A stretch of DNA of 64,000 nt, taken from Sphingorhabdus sp. Alg231-15 (GTDB lineage: Bacteria > Pseudomonadota > Alphaproteobacteria > Sphingomonadales > Sphingomonadaceae). The stretch is from positions 2,542,001 to 2,606,000 of the forward strand of contig NZ_LT703001.1 in NCBI RefSeq assembly GCF_900149705.1, written 5' to 3'. The notes below the pieces were generated by a model that did not search any database, was not told the origin of the DNA, and worked only from the letters and a program-made list of their open reading frames with translations. Shown one piece after another: positions 50,192-59,692 of this stretch (position 1 is the stretch's first letter; each line of letters opens with the position of its first letter). Position numbers and translations under genes: made by a program.

Positions 50192-51508
50192 TTAGTTTGG
50201 CGGGGAACTGCGCAGATCATCGAACTTGGCATCAAGCCCGACATGAACGGCCTGTTTGCCCGTCATGGATTGCCAGCGCTTTATCGCGACGTCGCAGTAA
50301 TGCGGATCCAGTTCAATTGCCCGGCAGTGACGTCCGGTTTGTTCTGCGGCGATAATAGTCGTCCCAGAGCCTGAAAAGGCATCCAGGATGATGCCGCCAC
50401 GCTTGGAACAATCAAGGATTGCATCGGCAACAAGCTGCGTTGGTTTGACGGTTGGATGCATCGCCAGTTCTTCATCGCGGCCTTCCTTGAGGGAGTTTAT
50501 GCCGGCATAGTCCCAGACATTGGTCCGGTAGCGCCCGTGCTGTCCCAGCTCAAAATTGTTGATATGCTTGGCCGAACCGCTCTTGAACGCGAAGATTAAC
50601 TCGTGCTTGGACCGGTAGAATGAGCCCATCCCGCCATTATCTTTGTTCCAGACAATGAGGTTTTTGAGTTCAGTGTAGTGCGAGCCTCCGGCCGCCAGGA
50701 TTTCGCTCATATGACGCCAGTCCATGCAGATATAATGAATGGACCCATCATCACTATGTTTTGCCAGCTGCTTGAAACAGTTTTTTAGAAAGCCGGTAAA
50801 TTCTTCGGATGTCATCTCGCCAGAAGCCATTGCGAATTCATTATGTTTGATCTTGCCAAGACCACACACATGACCGCCGACAGGAACATTGTACGGTGGA
50901 TCAGTGAAGATCATTTGCGCAGTATCACCGGCCATAAGTGAGATGTAAGTTTGTTCCAGCAACGAATCGCCGCAAATCAGTCGGTGATTTCCAAGTTGCC
51001 AAATATCGCCCGACTTGGTGACTGCAGGAACGGTAGGATCAACATCCGGCACAGCATCTTCAGGTTCAACGGCTTCGAGCGGTTCCAGTATTTTGGTCAC
51101 CTCGGCATCGCTGAAGCCGATGCTGTCCGGATCAAAGTCCGGTTCCAGGTCCAAAATGCCTTCAAGCTCCAGTTTGAGCAGATCATCATCCCAGTCAGCC
51201 AATTCTGCGAGGCGGTTGTCGGCAATGATATAGGCCTTGCGATCTGCTTCACTAAGGCCGGTGATACAGGCGGTCGGAACGTCAGATATGTCCAACTTTT
51301 TTGCGGCGGCGATCCTACCATGGCCAGCGATGACGTTGTTATGTTCATCGACCAAGACCGGATTGGTGAAGCCAAATTGTTTGATGCTTTTGGCAATCTG
51401 GTCAATTTGTTTAGCGGAATGTTTGCGGGCATTGCCAGCATAGGGTTTGAGATCAGACAGTTTTTGACTGATGATTTTTTCGGCAAGTCGCCTTGTAAAG
51501 TGGTTCAT
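50192..51508 (-). CDS. ParB-like domain fused to DNA methyltransferase
   Basis: A 438-residue fusion. Residues 12-110 form a ParB/Srx-type domain (LKPYAGNARKHSAKQIDQIA, NNVIAGHGRIAAAKKLD). Residues 170-438 are a beta-class N6-adenine/N4-cytosine methyltransferase with the catalytic DPPY at 203-206 preceding the SAM-binding FSGSG at 378-382. This architecture is frequent in prophages and mobile elements, modifying DNA without a tight restriction partner. ATG 51508 is preceded by GGAGG. A PD-(D/E)XK-like gene nearby could be a partner, but that is unproven. Confidence 0.92.
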   Translation of the reverse strand: MNHFTRRLAEKIISQKLSDLKPYAGNARKHSAKQIDQIAKSIKQFGFTNPVLVDEHNNVIAGHGRIAAAKKLDISDVPTACITGLSEADRKAYIIADNRLAELADWDDDLLKLELEGILDLEPDFDPDSIGFSDAEVTKILEPLEAVEPEDAVPDVDPTVPAVTKSGDIWQLGNHRLICGDSLLEQTYISLMAGDTAQMIFTDPPYNVPVGGHVCGLGKIKHNEFAMASGEMTSEEFTGFLKNCFKQLAKHSDDGSIHYICMDWRHMSEILAAGGSHYTELKNLIVWNKDNGGMGSFYRSKHELIFAFKSGSAKHINNFELGQHGRYRTNVWDYAGINSLKEGRDEELAMHPTVKPTQLVADAILDCSKRGGIILDAFSGSGTTIIAAEQTGRHCRAIELDPHYCDVAIKRWQSMTGKQAVHVGLDAKFDDLRSSPPN

Positions 51509-51543
51509 ATAAACCTCCGTTGTGAAAGGAGGTTTTGTCGTGG

Positions 51544-52008
51544 CTATTTCTTGCGGTCTTTTCCGTCACCAAAAAGCGGGGCGCTTTTCTGTGATGAAAT
51601 ATCGTTGAGCAGACTGCGTCCGCTTTTGCGAAATCTGTATTTCGCAGCGATTTCATCTGCAGCTTGCTCCATCGGATCTTTCAGAGCTCTGGTTTCGAGT
51701 TTGCTTAAGCCTTTGCGCTCTTCGTGGATTTCTTTTGCTCGTGCTTGCACATCTTCTGCCGCCCAAAACACTCGACCTTTATACGAGAAACTGTCTTTGT
51801 GGTTCGGTCGCCCCCGTTTGGAATTCAAAAGTCCTTTATGTGAGGCAATGAGAATGGGAAGCATGCGAGGATCTTGAGCTGCTTCACCATCTTTCTCGAG
51901 CACCAAATCAATGTCGGCTTTTTCAATCCACATTTTATTGTCAAACTTATAGAATAGCGATCCCCTGCTTTCAGGATCAAATACAAAGAATGGTGAGCCT
52001 TCATCCAT
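51544..52008 (-). CDS. Hypothetical protein of the prophage-like fragment
   Basis: A 154-residue protein starting MDEGSPFFVFDPESRGSLFY; the ATG at 52008 has AGAGG 8 nt upstream, better than the TTG at 52062. Middle segments (KADIDLVLEKDGEAAQDPRM, LPILIASHKGL) and a charged C-terminus (FGDGKDRKK) give no family I recognise. It lies 35 bp upstream of the methyltransferase on the same strand and is probably the first gene of that transcript, directly downstream of the 21-bp repeat array. Confidence 0.68.
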   Translation of the reverse strand: MDEGSPFFVFDPESRGSLFYKFDNKMWIEKADIDLVLEKDGEAAQDPRMLPILIASHKGLLNSKRGRPNHKDSFSYKGRVFWAAEDVQARAKEIHEERKGLSKLETRALKDPMEQAADEIAAKYRFRKSGRSLLNDISSQKSAPLFGDGKDRKK

Positions 52009-52110
52009 CTCATTTTCCTCTCGTGATGAAAACAAACTAGGATTGATGAGGTATAATTCCAATCGGATATTTGAAGACCTGGAGCGAAATAACTATCAGC
52101 GTATCGAAAT

Positions 52111-52300
52111 TCCCTGTTTAGGAAGATAAACTCCCTGTTTCTGATTTTTATCCCCCTGTTACCGCACTAATGTTCCCTGTTATGCCGAGTAGGGAATTTG
52201 TGCCTGAAGTCCGCAGGAATGGGCGGTTGCAGGTTCTTGATTTGAGCGAAATTGCCGGAAAAGTGGATAATTTCCCTGTAAATTGCCCAATAACAGGGAA
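52111..52300. repeat. Iteron-like array, CCCTGTT every 21 bp, plus outlying copies
   Basis: CCCTGTT starts at 52112, 52133, 52154 and 52175, an exact 21-bp (two-turn) period, embedded in AT-rich DNA. A fifth copy CCCTGTA is at 52274 and an inverted AACAGGGAA at 52292-52300. Only the 7-9 bp core repeats, not the spacer. This is the form of protein-binding iterons. I recall similar TTCCCTGTT tracts in other alphaproteobacterial mobile regions, unverified. Confidence 0.75.
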
Positions 52301-52627
52301 TTGTCAGTTGAGACCCGTTCTCGAAGGACTGCACCCCGCACCATTTTTCTTCTATAATTTAGACGTCTCGAGGTCCACTCAATAGGGTCGGATGTTGTGC
52401 CCTCTTTTCCGTGAGTTAGCGGGCTGCAAAACCGGAACTGGAGCCAGGATCAATGTGGTAGCGCGCTGTGGGGTCGGATTGGCCATTTACCTCAGGAAAT
52501 GTAGTTACTGACTTCTTGGGCCTCAAACGAATAGTATGGCTCAGAGATAGGTATGATTCATTTCGCTTGGCCTACCCACCCGAAAGTGGTGCGCAGCTAT
52601 ATGTTAGTTAGGGATCAAAACTCGCCA
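52301..52627. other. Intergenic region without a supported gene
   Basis: Together with the array this makes about 620 bp between the hypothetical gene and the CPBP protease gene. No start/stop pair with a ribosome-binding site or recognisable protein was found; one 71-codon frame from 52170 overlaps the repeats and is rejected. It may contain the right-hand junction of the mobile fragment. Confidence 0.6.
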
Positions 52628-53344
52628 TTAATCTTCCCATCCGAAAAATCGGCTTGTCTGTGAAATGCTGTTGAAAATTCCATGCGCAAAAATCAGCGGC
52701 ATTATGTTTTTGCGCCCGAACCACAGATAGAGTGCCCCAAAAGCAAACCCTCCTGCTCCGGTGACCAGCGCTCCGTACATGCCTTGATAATAATAGTGTC
52801 GATAGCCGAAGAATACTGATGAGAAGAGGACGGCGATCCAATCCGCCTTAATGCCGCCGCCCATGAACCGGCTGGCATGGTTGATGACAAAGGCTCGGAA
52901 AAGCAGTTCTTCAAAAAATGATGCGTGGGTCCAGGTAAGCGCCATAATGATCATATAGGCTCCCAGATTGCCTTCAACATGATCAAACCTGCCGCTCGCT
53001 CCAACATGTTCAAACCATATTCCGGCGACCAATTTCATCAATAGAACTGCGATGATAAACACAACCATAGACAGAAGCGTCAGGCCGGCGGTCTTGAGCC
53101 AGTTGTCCGGCCATTGCAGTCCCATGTCTCTCCAGCCGAAGCCGCGACGTCGCAATAGAATTGTGGCGACTGCCATTGCACTGAATGTCGATGCAGGGCC
53201 TGCATATAGGAACGAATATGGCAATATCGACTGTTTCACGATAACAAGCACGGCCATGACGATTAGCAGATCGAAAAGCGCACCCAACCTGAATTGGGAT
53301 GCGCCTTCGCCGATGTCAATTCTTGTAGCTTGGGGTTCTGACAC
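52628..53344 (-). CDS. CPBP-family intramembrane metalloprotease
   Basis: A 238-residue membrane protein with about seven helices and the CPBP/Abi motifs: motif 1 FFEELLFRAF (EExxxR), motif 2 FFGYRHYYY (FxxxH-like) and motif 3 FAHGIFNS. Bacterial relatives process prenylated or leader peptides, or give immunity to bacteriocins; the role here is unknown. The GTG at 53344 has GGAG 9 nt upstream. It is followed upstream by an exported hydrolase gene on the same strand. Confidence 0.88.
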   Translation of the reverse strand: MSEPQATRIDIGEGASQFRLGALFDLLIVMAVLVIVKQSILPYSFLYAGPASTFSAMAVATILLRRRGFGWRDMGLQWPDNWLKTAGLTLLSMVVFIIAVLLMKLVAGIWFEHVGASGRFDHVEGNLGAYMIIMALTWTHASFFEELLFRAFVINHASRFMGGGIKADWIAVLFSSVFFGYRHYYYQGMYGALVTGAGGFAFGALYLWFGRKNIMPLIFAHGIFNSISQTSRFFGWED

Positions 53345-53382
53345 CTTGGAATTCTCCGATCCTGGTAACAGCTAAAGCTCAG

Positions 53383-54189
53383 TTAGTTCGCTGGATTTCT
53401 CGTTTCGATTTTTCCAATCCAATCAATCGCGGCAGCGGTGTAGGCTCGCGGCAATCGGTGTTTGCTGTCAAATTCCACCCGGTCGAGTTTTCCGCCGGCC
53501 GCTGCCATCAGGGCTTCGTTATCGGCCTTGTTTGAAAACTGGTCCTGACTTGCCGTTATCAGCAGCCAATTTGCTTTCACTTTCTTTGCGTGATTGACCG
53601 GAGCGACGATGGGCACACTTTTTGCCGCCGGCGGAACCATGGTCACTATATGCGTTATCTCTTCATGTTCTGCAGCGAACAGTACAGCCATTTGGGCGCC
53701 CATGCTATATCCGATGGCCAGGATGTGGCGTGGCTCACCAAATTGCTTTCTTACTTTGGCCAGCAGCACCTTATAGTCGCTTACCGTGCCATTGATCATC
53801 GACAGGTAAGGGCCGGTTTGGCCCGATCGCGCAAGCTTGAGGCGCTCCAGAGGTTTCATATCATCCTTGCGTGCCCCGTGAGCGCGGGCATCCAAGGCAA
53901 CAACCCGATATCCCCGGGCAATCAAGTCACGTACAACAATATCTCCATATGCGCCGTGATCATTCGCTAGCCACATCAGGCTTGATCCGGTCATTCCATG
54001 CATCAGTATCGCCAATGGTGCGTCTTTTTCCGTTTTTAGATTTTGATAGATAAAACCTGTAACCCGGTTGCCGTCATTTGCTTCCAATGCGATTTGCTGA
54101 ACATTGGTCTGAGCAAAAGCATTGCCGCCGCCAGTTAAAAGAGCAGCAGCCAAAATCGCCGCCATAAAGCTTGATAAATATTTTTTCAT
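53383..54189 (-). CDS. Exported alpha/beta hydrolase
   Basis: A 268-residue serine hydrolase with a signal peptide (ends GGGNAFAQ). The oxyanion region is LMHGMTGSSLMW, the nucleophile elbow GYSMGAQ, acid Asp in TASQDQFSN and base His in FDSKHRLPRAY. The form is that of S33/dienelactone-hydrolase-like esterases or lysophospholipases. ATG 54189 follows GGAG by 9 nt. Same strand as CPBP, 38 bp apart, so possibly co-transcribed. Confidence 0.87.
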   Translation of the reverse strand: MKKYLSSFMAAILAAALLTGGGNAFAQTNVQQIALEANDGNRVTGFIYQNLKTEKDAPLAILMHGMTGSSLMWLANDHGAYGDIVVRDLIARGYRVVALDARAHGARKDDMKPLERLKLARSGQTGPYLSMINGTVSDYKVLLAKVRKQFGEPRHILAIGYSMGAQMAVLFAAEHEEITHIVTMVPPAAKSVPIVAPVNHAKKVKANWLLITASQDQFSNKADNEALMAAAGGKLDRVEFDSKHRLPRAYTAAAIDWIGKIETRNPAN

Positions 54190-54294
54190 TTTATGAATCT
54201 CCAGACCATCTGGAGTTGGCCTAACAGGCAGTTCGTCAAAAGATTGTCAAGTTGACTTCGGCTTTAAGAAGCCTGCGGTTTTCCTGACAATTGA

Positions 54295-55518
54295 CTACCA
54301 GCTGATCACCGCCTCTGTACCGCCTTCGGGGCGAGCAGCGACGGTCAAGCCTAGCCCGAAATGGGCGGAAAGCCTTTGGACAAGCGACAGACCAACGCCA
54401 AAGCCGATTTCTGTATCAGATGCATTGCCATAACCGATACCGGTATCACGCACACAGACACCGCGATCCAATATGTTGACTTCAATCGATCCGGTTTCTG
54501 TATACCGAAAAGCATTGCGAATTAGATTTCCGACAATCACTTGCGCCACGGCAGATGGGACCGGGATGTCGGTATCGGTTTTGCCGGTTATTGCGACCGC
54601 AACATTTCTGTCACCCAATAGATGCTTATTGGTGCGAACGGACTGGTGACACGCCTCTTTCGCGCTACAATTTTCCCCTTCATTTGGTGATCTGCCAAGC
54701 CATAAAATTCCTTCGGTCAGCAACCGCATATCACCGAGCGATTTCACTAGCCGCTGGAGCGCTTCGCTTTTGCTGTCTTCCTTTTGGACAATCTCCGCGG
54801 CACCAACAGCAACAGCCAATGGCGTCCGGAGTTCGTGGCTTACATCCCGATTAAACTGTCGTTCGCGTTCCAGAAGACTCTCGATCCGGCCATCTTTCTC
54901 TGCAATCGCTTTGGCCAATATTGCAATCTCAACGGGTGTGTTATGGTTTTCAAGCAACGATGAATCGAGCGTTGCACCGGACGATGCTGCAGAAGCGATT
55001 TTTTCTATCGGCTCTGTCAATTTCTTGGTCATCCGCCGCAAGAAATATCCCGCAACCAGCAACATTAGACTTGTGAATATGACAAAGAATATAACGAGGT
55101 TTCGTACCTGCTGGGTCGATCGGATATAAGGCCTGGCATTGAATATCAGATAAAGCCTACTCGTTTGATCTTCTCCCCGGACTGCCAGGTGATAATGGCC
55201 CTTGTCGCCGCCGAACACCTCATATTCTCCTGCTTTCCAATCTGCCTGGACTTGGTTCCTCAACCAAGGTGGCATGGTGTCAGTGCCCACATAATATTGC
55301 ATTTCCAGACTGCGCACTGTGCCACTCGTTTTGCCATCCAGCGCCATTGTCTGTGATAGCTTATCTGCCTCCACACTGACCTGATTTTCAAATATGTTAT
55401 CCTCAAGGTCGAAGACAAACATCGCGGCCAATAACACAAAAAATGCAAAGCAGATGCCAATCGAGCTGACATAGTTTTTCTGGATCAGGCTGTTCACTTC
55501 TTGCGATTGTTTAGTCAT
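54295..55518 (-). CDS. Sensor histidine kinase
   Basis: A 407-residue inner-membrane kinase: helices at about 15-37 and 140-160 flank a periplasmic sensor of about 100 residues; a HAMP-like linker leads to the dimerisation box FNRDVSHELRTPLAV with phospho-accepting H228, then N-box VIVGNLIRNAFRYTE, G1 GVCVRDTGIGYG and a final VGLSLVQRLSAHFGLGL. The ATG at 55518 overlaps the regulator's stop (ATGACTAA), so it is coupled to it; an upstream ATG at 55653 would sit inside the regulator gene. It probably senses envelope conditions and controls the divergent ABC exporter. Confidence 0.93.
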   Translation of the reverse strand: MTKQSQEVNSLIQKNYVSSIGICFAFFVLLAAMFVFDLEDNIFENQVSVEADKLSQTMALDGKTSGTVRSLEMQYYVGTDTMPPWLRNQVQADWKAGEYEVFGGDKGHYHLAVRGEDQTSRLYLIFNARPYIRSTQQVRNLVIFFVIFTSLMLLVAGYFLRRMTKKLTEPIEKIASAASSGATLDSSLLENHNTPVEIAILAKAIAEKDGRIESLLERERQFNRDVSHELRTPLAVAVGAAEIVQKEDSKSEALQRLVKSLGDMRLLTEGILWLGRSPNEGENCSAKEACHQSVRTNKHLLGDRNVAVAITGKTDTDIPVPSAVAQVIVGNLIRNAFRYTETGSIEVNILDRGVCVRDTGIGYGNASDTEIGFGVGLSLVQRLSAHFGLGLTVAARPEGGTEAVISW

Positions 55519-56191
55519 CGATTTTTCTTTTCCTGAGTGCGTAGCCGTGTGATCGATCTGTCTCGATGACACAGGATGAATCCAAGGATGAAAGGAGTTT
55601 GCGCGCATTGTAGATATGGGTTCGCAGTGCGCCTGAATCCGGTGCATCTTCACCCCAGATACGGTAAATGATCGTTTGGCTCGTCACCACATTTGGTGCT
55701 GCTTCAATCAGAAGTTGAAAGATGACAGCCTCTTTCTTGTTCACGGTTTCCGACTTTGAACCAATGCAAATCCTATTGTCTGCGACATCAAGCAATAGAT
55801 CACCGTGCTTTAGAACTGCGCTATTCTTGATTTTCGGACGCTTAGCGAGCGCATCAATGCGCATCTTTAACTCGCGAAGTTCGAACGGCTTCACCAGATA
55901 ATCATCGGCACCGGCGGCGAAGCCCGTTTCCTTGTCTTCAAGAGTGTCACGCGCAGTCAACATTAGGATTGGCGATTGCAATCTGGCTTCGCCCTTGTAG
56001 CTTTTGCATAGATCAATACCGTCGCGACCTGGCAACATCAGATCAAGGACAATGACATCATAATCGTTGGTCAGCGCGAGCTCTAGACCTTGATCGCCGT
56101 TATAAGCGAAATCCAGCAAATACTCGTTCTCGAGAAATTCCGCGATATTGGCCTGAATATCAATATTATCCTCGACAATCAGAACGCGCAT
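55511..56191 (-). CDS. OmpR/PhoB-family response regulator
   Basis: A 226-residue two-domain regulator: receiver domain with acidic pocket E7/D8, phospho-acceptor D50 in VIVLDLMLPGRDG and conserved Lys in DYLVKPFELRELK; C-terminal winged helix (NKKEAVIFQLLIEA, IIYRIWGEDAPDSGALRTHI). The ATG at 56191 has GGAGG about 10 nt upstream. The C-terminal half is close to OmpR-type regulators that bind 11-bp direct repeats, and such a repeat (TGTCAA twice) is at 56275-56291 in the divergent promoter region. Confidence 0.94.
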   Translation of the reverse strand: MRVLIVEDNIDIQANIAEFLENEYLLDFAYNGDQGLELALTNDYDVIVLDLMLPGRDGIDLCKSYKGEARLQSPILMLTARDTLEDKETGFAAGADDYLVKPFELRELKMRIDALAKRPKIKNSAVLKHGDLLLDVADNRICIGSKSETVNKKEAVIFQLLIEAAPNVVTSQTIIYRIWGEDAPDSGALRTHIYNARKLLSSLDSSCVIETDRSHGYALRKRKIDD

Positions 56192-56274
56192 CTCACCAGT
56201 GCCTCCATTTCCACGCGGCGAAAACAACGTGTTTCGTAGCGCTACAGGTTAAAGCTTCTGTATAACAGTGCGAC

Positions 56275-56291
56275 TGTCAACCAAGTGTCAA
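56275..56291. promoter_or_regulatory. 11-bp-spaced direct repeat, probable response-regulator site
   Basis: TGTCAA at 56275-56280 and again at 56286-56291, exactly 11 bp apart, the spacing favoured by OmpR/PhoB regulators. Located between the divergent kinase/regulator and ABC exporter operons. Confidence 0.55.
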
Positions 56292-56403
56292 GCGCGACGC
56301 ATTTCTTCGCCAGCAGTTTTGCAATCTGAAAATATACCACTTCACAATCATTTGACATGTCCGGGGTTAGAGATGGCCCTCGATACTGAATTGAGAGGTC
56401 ATC

Positions 56404-57063
56404 ATGAAAAACCAAATAGCGCTGAATAATGTGAGCCACTATTTTGAGACGCCGCATGGCCGGATCTCATTGTTCGACGACCTGTCACTGAACATTAGCG
56501 GTCAATCTTCGCTGGCTATCACCGGGCCTTCGGGAGTCGGAAAATCCAGCCTCTTGTCGCTGGCGGCGGGTCTGGAACCTCCCCGGGATGGAGAGATTTC
56601 ATTCACCTGTGAAGGACAACAGATTTCGATTGTTGAACTGCGTCAGAAGTCGGGCTTTATCTTCCAACAGTTTCATCTTTTGGAGGAATTGGATGCGCTA
56701 GGAAATATCGCGCTTCCGCTGCGCTTGAAGGGCAACAGAAAGGCCAATGAGATTGCCCGCAACTGGTTAGATAAAATTGGGCTGTCAGACCGCGCGAACC
56801 ACAAGCCGAATCAATTGAGCGGCGGCGAACAACAACGCGTCGCAATCGCCCGCGCGTTTGTTACAGACCCGGTCTTTATTTTCGCTGACGAACCGACGGG
56901 CAATCTTGACGCCCAGACATCGACAGGCGTTTCAGATTTGATGTTCGATTTTGCCAAGCAGACGGGATCCGCGCTGGTCATCGTAACCCATAGTGAGGAA
57001 TTGGCCCAGCGAGCCGAGAAATGCTTTGCACTGTCAGATACAGGATTGGAGCAGATCAAATGA
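56404..57063 (+). CDS. ABC transporter ATPase (LolD/YbbA/MacB type)
   Basis: A 219-residue ATPase. Walker [10 protein letters not shown] (41-49), Q-loop FIFQQFHLL, signature [14 protein letters not shown], Walker B VFIFADEP with GNLDAQT D-loop, and H-loop VTHSEE. These are features of the MacB/LolD subfamily that powers mechanotransmission rather than ordinary import. GAGAGG is 5 nt from the ATG. Overlaps the permease by ATGA. Confidence 0.94.
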   Translation: MKNQIALNNVSHYFETPHGRISLFDDLSLNISGQSSLAITGPSGVGKSSLLSLAAGLEPPRDGEISFTCEGQQISIVELRQKSGFIFQQFHLLEELDALGNIALPLRLKGNRKANEIARNWLDKIGLSDRANHKPNQLSGGEQQRVAIARAFVTDPVFIFADEPTGNLDAQTSTGVSDLMFDFAKQTGSALVIVTHSEELAQRAEKCFALSDTGLEQIK

Positions 57064-59540
57064 ACTTGCTCGGATTAGCCTTTGAGAGTTTCAAAAACGA
57101 TCAGAAAATGAGTGACAGCCGGTTGGTGCTTGTAACACAAATCGTCTTGATATTTTTTCTCGCAACGCTGTCCCTGACAAGCGCCTCTGTGCAGTTGTTT
57201 TTGAATGATAATCTCAACAATATGCTGGGTGCGGACCTTACCATATCCGGCAGCACGCAGCTGTCTGGAAATGGTGAGCAGATAATCGCAAATAACGCAT
57301 CCAAATTTGCCAAAGTGCAAACTCTTCCTCTGGCTATCTCTAGCGGGAACAACACCATCTCCGTTCAAATCAAGTTAGTTGATCAAAACTATCCATTGCA
57401 AGGCAGCTTGAAAATCGGTGATGCGAAGGATGCGGTAAATCAGAGAAGCGTCGAAACGGGTCCGAAGTTGGGCGAAATTTGGCTCGGACCGAGAGCCAGC
57501 GGGAAGCTGGGTGTTGATATCGGGGATATGGTGGAGATTGGCGAAGAACAGCTTCGTTTTTCAGCAACCGTGTTTCACGAACCTGATCGCATTATGGAAG
57601 GGCATTCGGTCGCCATGCGAGCATTGGTCAATACCGAATCGATCACAACAGATGCCTTTAAAAGTTCCAAAATACGTCACCGCTACCTTGTTGAAGCTTC
57701 GCCATCGCAACAGCGCTTTTTCGAACAGTGGGTGTCGGAAAAACTGGACGGTCACACGATCATGACTAAAACTGGTGGGGGTCACCCGTTATCGTCATTC
57801 TGGCAACGGACCGAGAATTTTTTGGGGCTGGCTTCGGTTATCCTGTTCTTCATGGCTGCAATTGCCATCGATATGGCCAATCGCCGGTATCTGGTGCGTC
57901 AGAAACATCGCTTGGCCATATATCTAAGTTTCGGTCAGACATTGGCATCATGCGTTAGGCTGTCTTTCCTGCAGTGGATGATCGGCTTCGCGATTTCGTT
58001 TTCTGCAGCGATATTCTTGGCCTATGGCGCGCAATATTATCTGGTTGGTCAATTGGCGCAGCAATTCCCTGGGATAGGCTGGGGCTGGCACCTGCAAAGC
58101 CTTTTGAAATCGGCAGGCATAACTTTCCTTCTTTTGCTTGCATTTCAAATTCCAATGTTTTGGCAGTTAACCCGCACTTCTCTTGTGAGTTTGATCCGCG
58201 CCATTGAATTTCCATCCGCACAGCTGCTCAGACTGTTTTGGATCTTTGCAAGCCTAACGATGCTTGCCGCCTATTATTCAGACAATTTTTTGCTCACCGG
58301 TTTAACGCTCGGTGCGCTAGGTGCAGCGCTGCTTTTGATGATAGTTCTAACATGGGTCATCCTGACCATAGGAGAATATTGGGGACGCAATCGTCCCGGC
58401 CTGTTGTCTTTCAACTTTTTCATCATGAAAAAACGGATTTTGACCAAGTCTTCGCAGATCCTCGGTCTGGGATTGTGTAGCCTGTTGCTGCTATTCACGC
58501 TGATGCTGATGAAAGATATTGGGGATTCCCTGGAGGGCTATACACGGTTGAACGATGGCAATCTGATGGTTGCTGAAATGCCGGCCCAGGACCTTCCGGT
58601 GCTGGAACAGTGGGCAGAATCAAACGAAAGCCAGATCAGGCAAATGCGCCCCTATTCCGGCGCGAAACTGTCCCACATTAATGAACAGCCTATTGATGAA
58701 GCGATCACTACCCCCAGTGACAGCCTCGCTACGGTCAAAAAGAATATCCGCCTGAGCTGGTCCGAAGCCGTGCCTGCCAACAACCGGCTTGTTGATGGAA
58801 TATGGTGGTCCGCCAGTGATGAAAACTGGCAGCAAATTTCAGCTGAACCCGAAGTTATGACGGACCTGAATTTGCAGTTTGGAGACAGGCTGACCTTTTT
58901 GGTGAATGGCAAGCCGTTTACCTTTACGCTGGTTGCCAGTCACGCTTATCGACCCGGCAAAGGATCCGTTACATTCTGGTTTCAAATCCCTGAAAAGGCC
59001 GCTCAAAAACTAAAGGCAGATATATTCTATATGGGCAGTATGGAGCTTCCGTCCGCCGCCTGGGACGAGCTGGGTCAGCTATGGAAAAACAATCCGGCAT
59101 TATCGCTGGTACCCCTGAAGGAACTCACCCAGCGGTTCGATGATACACTGGCAATTGTCACCAAACTGACTGTCGGTTACGCGATCATGATACTGATCAT
59201 GGCCGCACTGGTCATCGCGGCATCAATGAAAGGTTTTGAATCAGAGGATCGAAAGAAAAATGGGTTGCTAACGAGCATTGGCATCACAAAGTCTGCCTGC
59301 CTGAAACTCAACCTCTATGATTGGCTTACAGTATCGCTGATCGCCGGTGTTGGCGCAATTGCGGGCACGTGGGTCGCGGGATTACTGATCTATGAATCGC
59401 AATTCTCGATGCGTTACGCCCCCGATCCACTCTGGTTAGTAGGATTGATATTGGCGATTAGTTTCATCGTTTGCGCCGTCGGAACAATATTCAGCCGAAA
59501 AAGTCTTTCAGCATCCATCTATACTCTCTTGAAAGAGTGA
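57060..59540 (+). CDS. FtsX-family ABC permease (YbbP-like)
   Basis: An 826-residue permease with FtsX-type domains: first helix at about 20-45, a large periplasmic domain to about 260, helices near 265-285, 315-340, 360-380 and 395-430, a second FtsX module from about 480 with another periplasmic domain, and closing helices ([57 protein letters not shown]). The ten-helix, duplicated layout matches YbbP. With its ATPase it probably extracts lipophilic compounds or lipoproteins from the inner membrane, under the neighbouring two-component system. Confidence 0.9.
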   Translation: MNLLGLAFESFKNDQKMSDSRLVLVTQIVLIFFLATLSLTSASVQLFLNDNLNNMLGADLTISGSTQLSGNGEQIIANNASKFAKVQTLPLAISSGNNTISVQIKLVDQNYPLQGSLKIGDAKDAVNQRSVETGPKLGEIWLGPRASGKLGVDIGDMVEIGEEQLRFSATVFHEPDRIMEGHSVAMRALVNTESITTDAFKSSKIRHRYLVEASPSQQRFFEQWVSEKLDGHTIMTKTGGGHPLSSFWQRTENFLGLASVILFFMAAIAIDMANRRYLVRQKHRLAIYLSFGQTLASCVRLSFLQWMIGFAISFSAAIFLAYGAQYYLVGQLAQQFPGIGWGWHLQSLLKSAGITFLLLLAFQIPMFWQLTRTSLVSLIRAIEFPSAQLLRLFWIFASLTMLAAYYSDNFLLTGLTLGALGAALLLMIVLTWVILTIGEYWGRNRPGLLSFNFFIMKKRILTKSSQILGLGLCSLLLLFTLMLMKDIGDSLEGYTRLNDGNLMVAEMPAQDLPVLEQWAESNESQIRQMRPYSGAKLSHINEQPIDEAITTPSDSLATVKKNIRLSWSEAVPANNRLVDGIWWSASDENWQQISAEPEVMTDLNLQFGDRLTFLVNGKPFTFTLVASHAYRPGKGSVTFWFQIPEKAAQKLKADIFYMGSMELPSAAWDELGQLWKNNPALSLVPLKELTQRFDDTLAIVTKLTVGYAIMILIMAALVIAASMKGFESEDRKKNGLLTSIGITKSACLKLNLYDWLTVSLIAGVGAIAGTWVAGLLIYESQFSMRYAPDPLWLVGLILAISFIVCAVGTIFSRKSLSASIYTLLKE

Positions 59541-59582
59541 AATGCAGGCAAATCTGGTTGGTCATGCAGCAGCCGATTAGCA

Positions 59583-59608
59583 TCCGCTTTCGGGATATAG
59601 CAGACACT
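59583..59608. repeat. Dispersed hairpin repeat, degenerate copy 3
   Basis: TCCGCTTTCGGGAT followed by ATAGCAGACACT matches the left arm and loop of copy 2 (48792) exactly and its right arm with changes. The hairpin is weakened; it lies after the YbbP-like gene. Confidence 0.45.
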
Positions 59609-59692
59609 GATGCAACCAAAATCACATCGTCGAAAACCACCAAAATAGTTGCGAGAACTGATTGATTTCGTCGTCATCATGCAGGAGCACCT

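Noticed and set aside
52112-52181. CRISPR array
   Set aside because: The repeat core is 7-9 bp with 21-bp period; spacers and repeats are far too short, and no cas genes are present.
52170-52385. 71-codon plus-strand frame in the repeat region
   Set aside because: Its start lies within the 21-bp iteron array, it spans outlying repeat copies, and has no ribosome-binding site or recognisable domain.
56352-56380. Sigma-70 promoter from TTGACA upstream of the ABC ATPase
   Set aside because: No acceptable -10 hexamer at 16-18 bp; the -35 match alone is not convincing.
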